Assembly (NCBI GenBank): GCA_002498285.1
Contig: DAGU01000054.1
Location: forward strand, 14,632-38,327
Direction of reading: 5' to 3'
From: Methanomassiliicoccus sp. UBA386
Lineage (GTDB): Archaea; Thermoplasmatota; Thermoplasmata; Methanomassiliicoccales; Methanomassiliicoccaceae
DNA: 23,696 nt
Below the pieces are notes generated by a model. The model was not told the origin of the DNA. It searched no databases and saw only the letters and a list, made by a program, of their open reading frames with translations. Each line of letters opens with the position of its first letter. The first letter of the stretch is position 1. This document shows positions 22,521 to 23,696 of this stretch, in pieces. The position numbers were made by a program, and so were the translations under genes.

Positions 22521-23168
22521 TCATTCCACCCGCCGTATGTCGAACGGCGTCCACTTCGATGATGCGACGCAGCCCCTCATGCTGCGGATGCGCATGCGGC
22601 GCTGCAGATCCTCATCGAACTTCAGCTCCATCACCCCATCGGAGATGGCCATGAGATGGTTCACCGTCTTTTCTTCGTGAACGCCTTCGTTCACGGTGAA
22701 GATGGCGGTGCCTCTCCCGCTGCGTATCCGCGACGACGAGATCTGGAAGAACTTCAGCACCACATTGGCCTGGTTGTAAAGGAATAATGTGGACAGCGAG
22801 TGTATCACGATCCTCATGGGGCCTTCGGCAGAGGAGACCAGAGAGGCTACATTGAACATGATGCCCTCAAGGTCGGAGCATCTTTTCACGTCTGTGCCCG
22901 GGCAAACGTTCGAGCAGTCCATAGAGCCCAGCAGCGACGAGTGATAGTCGATGATGCACAGCCGCTCGTTCCTGAGCTCTTCGCTCACTCCGAAGGAGTC
23001 CATCACCTCGATGAGGTCGGCCGGCAGCAGGTCCACCGACACGAACACCACTGAGTCGCCGGCCTCCATCCATTCCTTGGCGATGGAAACCGCCACTTCC
23101 AGCATCCCGATGCCGGGGCTCCCGATCATGAGCGTCGTCGAACTGTCTGGAAAAGCGTCCTTAAGCAT
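22521..23168 (-). CDS. RecA/KaiC-superfamily (RAD55-like) protein with degenerate Walker motifs
   Basis: The 215-residue protein has the order of an archaeal RAD55/KaiC-like ATPase: an N-terminal P-loop region, a strand with VVFVSVD, a central strand where Walker B should be, a TAIFTVNEG strand and the family C-terminus MRIRSMRGC-ASSKWTPFDI. The P-loop is GSPGIGML (16-23), with Met22 where the catalytic lysine belongs and Leu23 in place of Ser/Thr. The Walker B strand is RIVIHSLS, with His123 in place of the usual Asp. It is therefore probably unable to hydrolyse ATP and may be a sensor or scaffold. The ATG at 23168 has GAGGTG 5 nt upstream. A 9-bp gap to the upstream gene suggests an operon. 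Confidence 0.75.
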   Translation of the reverse strand: MLKDAFPDSSTTLMIGSPGIGMLEVAVSIAKEWMEAGDSVVFVSVDLLPADLIEVMDSFGVSEELRNERLCIIDYHSSLLGSMDCSNVCPGTDVKRCSDLEGIMFNVASLVSSAEGPMRIVIHSLSTLFLYNQANVVLKFFQISSSRIRSGRGTAIFTVNEGVHEEKTVNHLMAISDGVMELKFDEDLQRRMRIRSMRGCVASSKWTPFDIRRVE

Positions 23169-23177
23169 GTTGGCACC

Positions 23178-23696
23178 TCATACTATAGGGGTCAGGGATG
23201 CCCCCCCTCCCGCCTCCCGGGGCTCGAAGTGCCATGTGAAGCACTCAGTGAACGGCTCCTCGCCGTACATTAGCACCGTGCCGCCCACGCGGTCCACGCC
23301 GAGCCGCGTGGTGGCGAGGTCGCACAGTCGTCCATCCGCCCTCGCCGAGGTGGGCGCCAGGGCCACGAAGATGCCCCGGTTGCGCCTCACCATGGCCAGG
23401 AGGTCCATGAGCTGTTCTTCCAGCCCGTTGCCGTACATCGATTGCATGGTGTCGAGCCCCATGAGCACCAGCATCGGGCGCTCGGTGCCCGACAGGGCAT
23501 ACTCGAGGTTCTGCCACTTGAAGTCCAGGAGGGCGCTCTCTCCCTCCACGGGAAGGACGTACGGTGCATCGGAATAGCTCAGCTGCTGCGCCTTCTCGGG
23601 AATGCGCACGCACCTGTTGAACCGCTCCTTCGTGATGGGCGGCCCCACCATGGCCATGGCGCTCTCCGCCGAGGCCTTCCTGGTCGGCACCCATAT
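23178..23696 (-). CDS. C-terminal part of a second RecA/KaiC-like ATPase (5' end outside window)
   Basis: The frame is open from the right edge (the codons before the GTG at 23690 are also sense, reading I-W) to the TGA at 23178, so the true start lies outside. The visible 172 residues have a strand RPMLVLMGLDTM with an Asp where Walker B is expected, an arm LLAMVRRNRGIFVALAP and a late DLATTRLGVDRVGGTVLMYGE segment, as in RAD55/KaiC or GvpD-like P-loop proteins. The P-loop, if present, is beyond the edge. The pairing with the degenerate protein downstream, 9 bp away, suggests they work together. The family name is a pattern judgement. Confidence 0.55.
   Translation of the reverse strand: MWVPTRKASAESAMAMVGPPITKERFNRCVRIPEKAQQLSYSDAPYVLPVEGESALLDFKWQNLEYALSGTERPMLVLMGLDTMQSMYGNGLEEQLMDLLAMVRRNRGIFVALAPTSARADGRLCDLATTRLGVDRVGGTVLMYGEEPFTECFTWHFEPREAGGGASLTPIV

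Noticed and set aside
1..23696. CRISPR array, insertion sequence, integrase or phage gene
   Set aside because: No regularly spaced direct repeats, transposase motifs or integrase motifs were seen on either strand.

Overview
The window looks like archaeal chromosome, high in GC. I would place it in the Euryarchaeota, most likely near Thermoplasmata/Methanomassiliicoccales, although the taxon is an inference. The archaeal evidence is: TATA-type boxes 23-32 bp ahead of several start codons, an initiator tRNA with an A1:U72 pair and no encoded CCA, an MptA-type GTP cyclohydrolase, a Bat-type HTH_10 regulator, an archaeal HAD phosphoglycolate phosphatase and RAD55/KaiC-like ATPases. None of the 23 genes whose stop codon is visible ends in TAG (18 TGA, 5 TAA). 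That would fit a lineage in which UAG is reassigned or avoided, such as pyrrolysine users, but the sample is small.

Layout from the left. (1) 1-833, minus: an AlaX-type tRNA editing protein cut by the window edge. (2) 960-1762, plus: a small hypothetical protein and an Lrp/AsnC regulator with a perfect palindrome at its predicted transcription start. (3) 1860-6628: bacterial-type aspartyl-tRNA synthetase on plus, converging with a gatC-gatA-gatB operon on minus. The synthetase has the His31 that marks non-discriminating enzymes, so these genes together read as a tRNA-dependent Asn-tRNA(Asn) pathway. (4) 6771-7942: a TPR protein converging with phosphoglycolate phosphatase. (5) 8249-10597: a large soluble receiver-PAS-PAS-PAS-histidine kinase. 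(6) 10607-13750: mptA and a DUF362 ferredoxin protein on minus, then divergent rnhB with an SCP2-like gene on plus. (7) 13804-17763, minus: a two-gene glycine betaine/proline-type ABC importer (ATPase with CBS domains; fused permease and binding protein), followed by a Bat-type regulator. (8) 18105-18179: initiator tRNA-Met, then a DUF1622 membrane protein. (9) 18652-22518, plus: glpA-glpB-glpC and a small four-cysteine protein. (10) 22521-23696, minus: two adjacent RecA/KaiC-superfamily proteins, one with degenerate Walker motifs and the other cut by the right edge.

Genes are tightly packed. Six gene junctions (gatC/gatA, gatA/gatB, rnhB/SCP2, the two ABC genes, glpA/glpB, glpB/glpC) share the same ATGA overlap, which suggests translational coupling. 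Several first genes (alaX, the phosphatase, rnhB, DUF1622, glpA) have a TATA-like box so close to the ATG that the mRNA is probably leaderless or nearly so, while others (lrp, gatC, mptA, the ABC ATPase) have a clear Shine-Dalgarno site. No insertion sequence, prophage, CRISPR array or integron is visible. The parts most worth follow-up are the bacterial-type synthetase next to GatCAB, the degenerate ATPase pair, the glpABC plus four-cysteine gene unit, and the N-terminal extension of the ABC ATPase.
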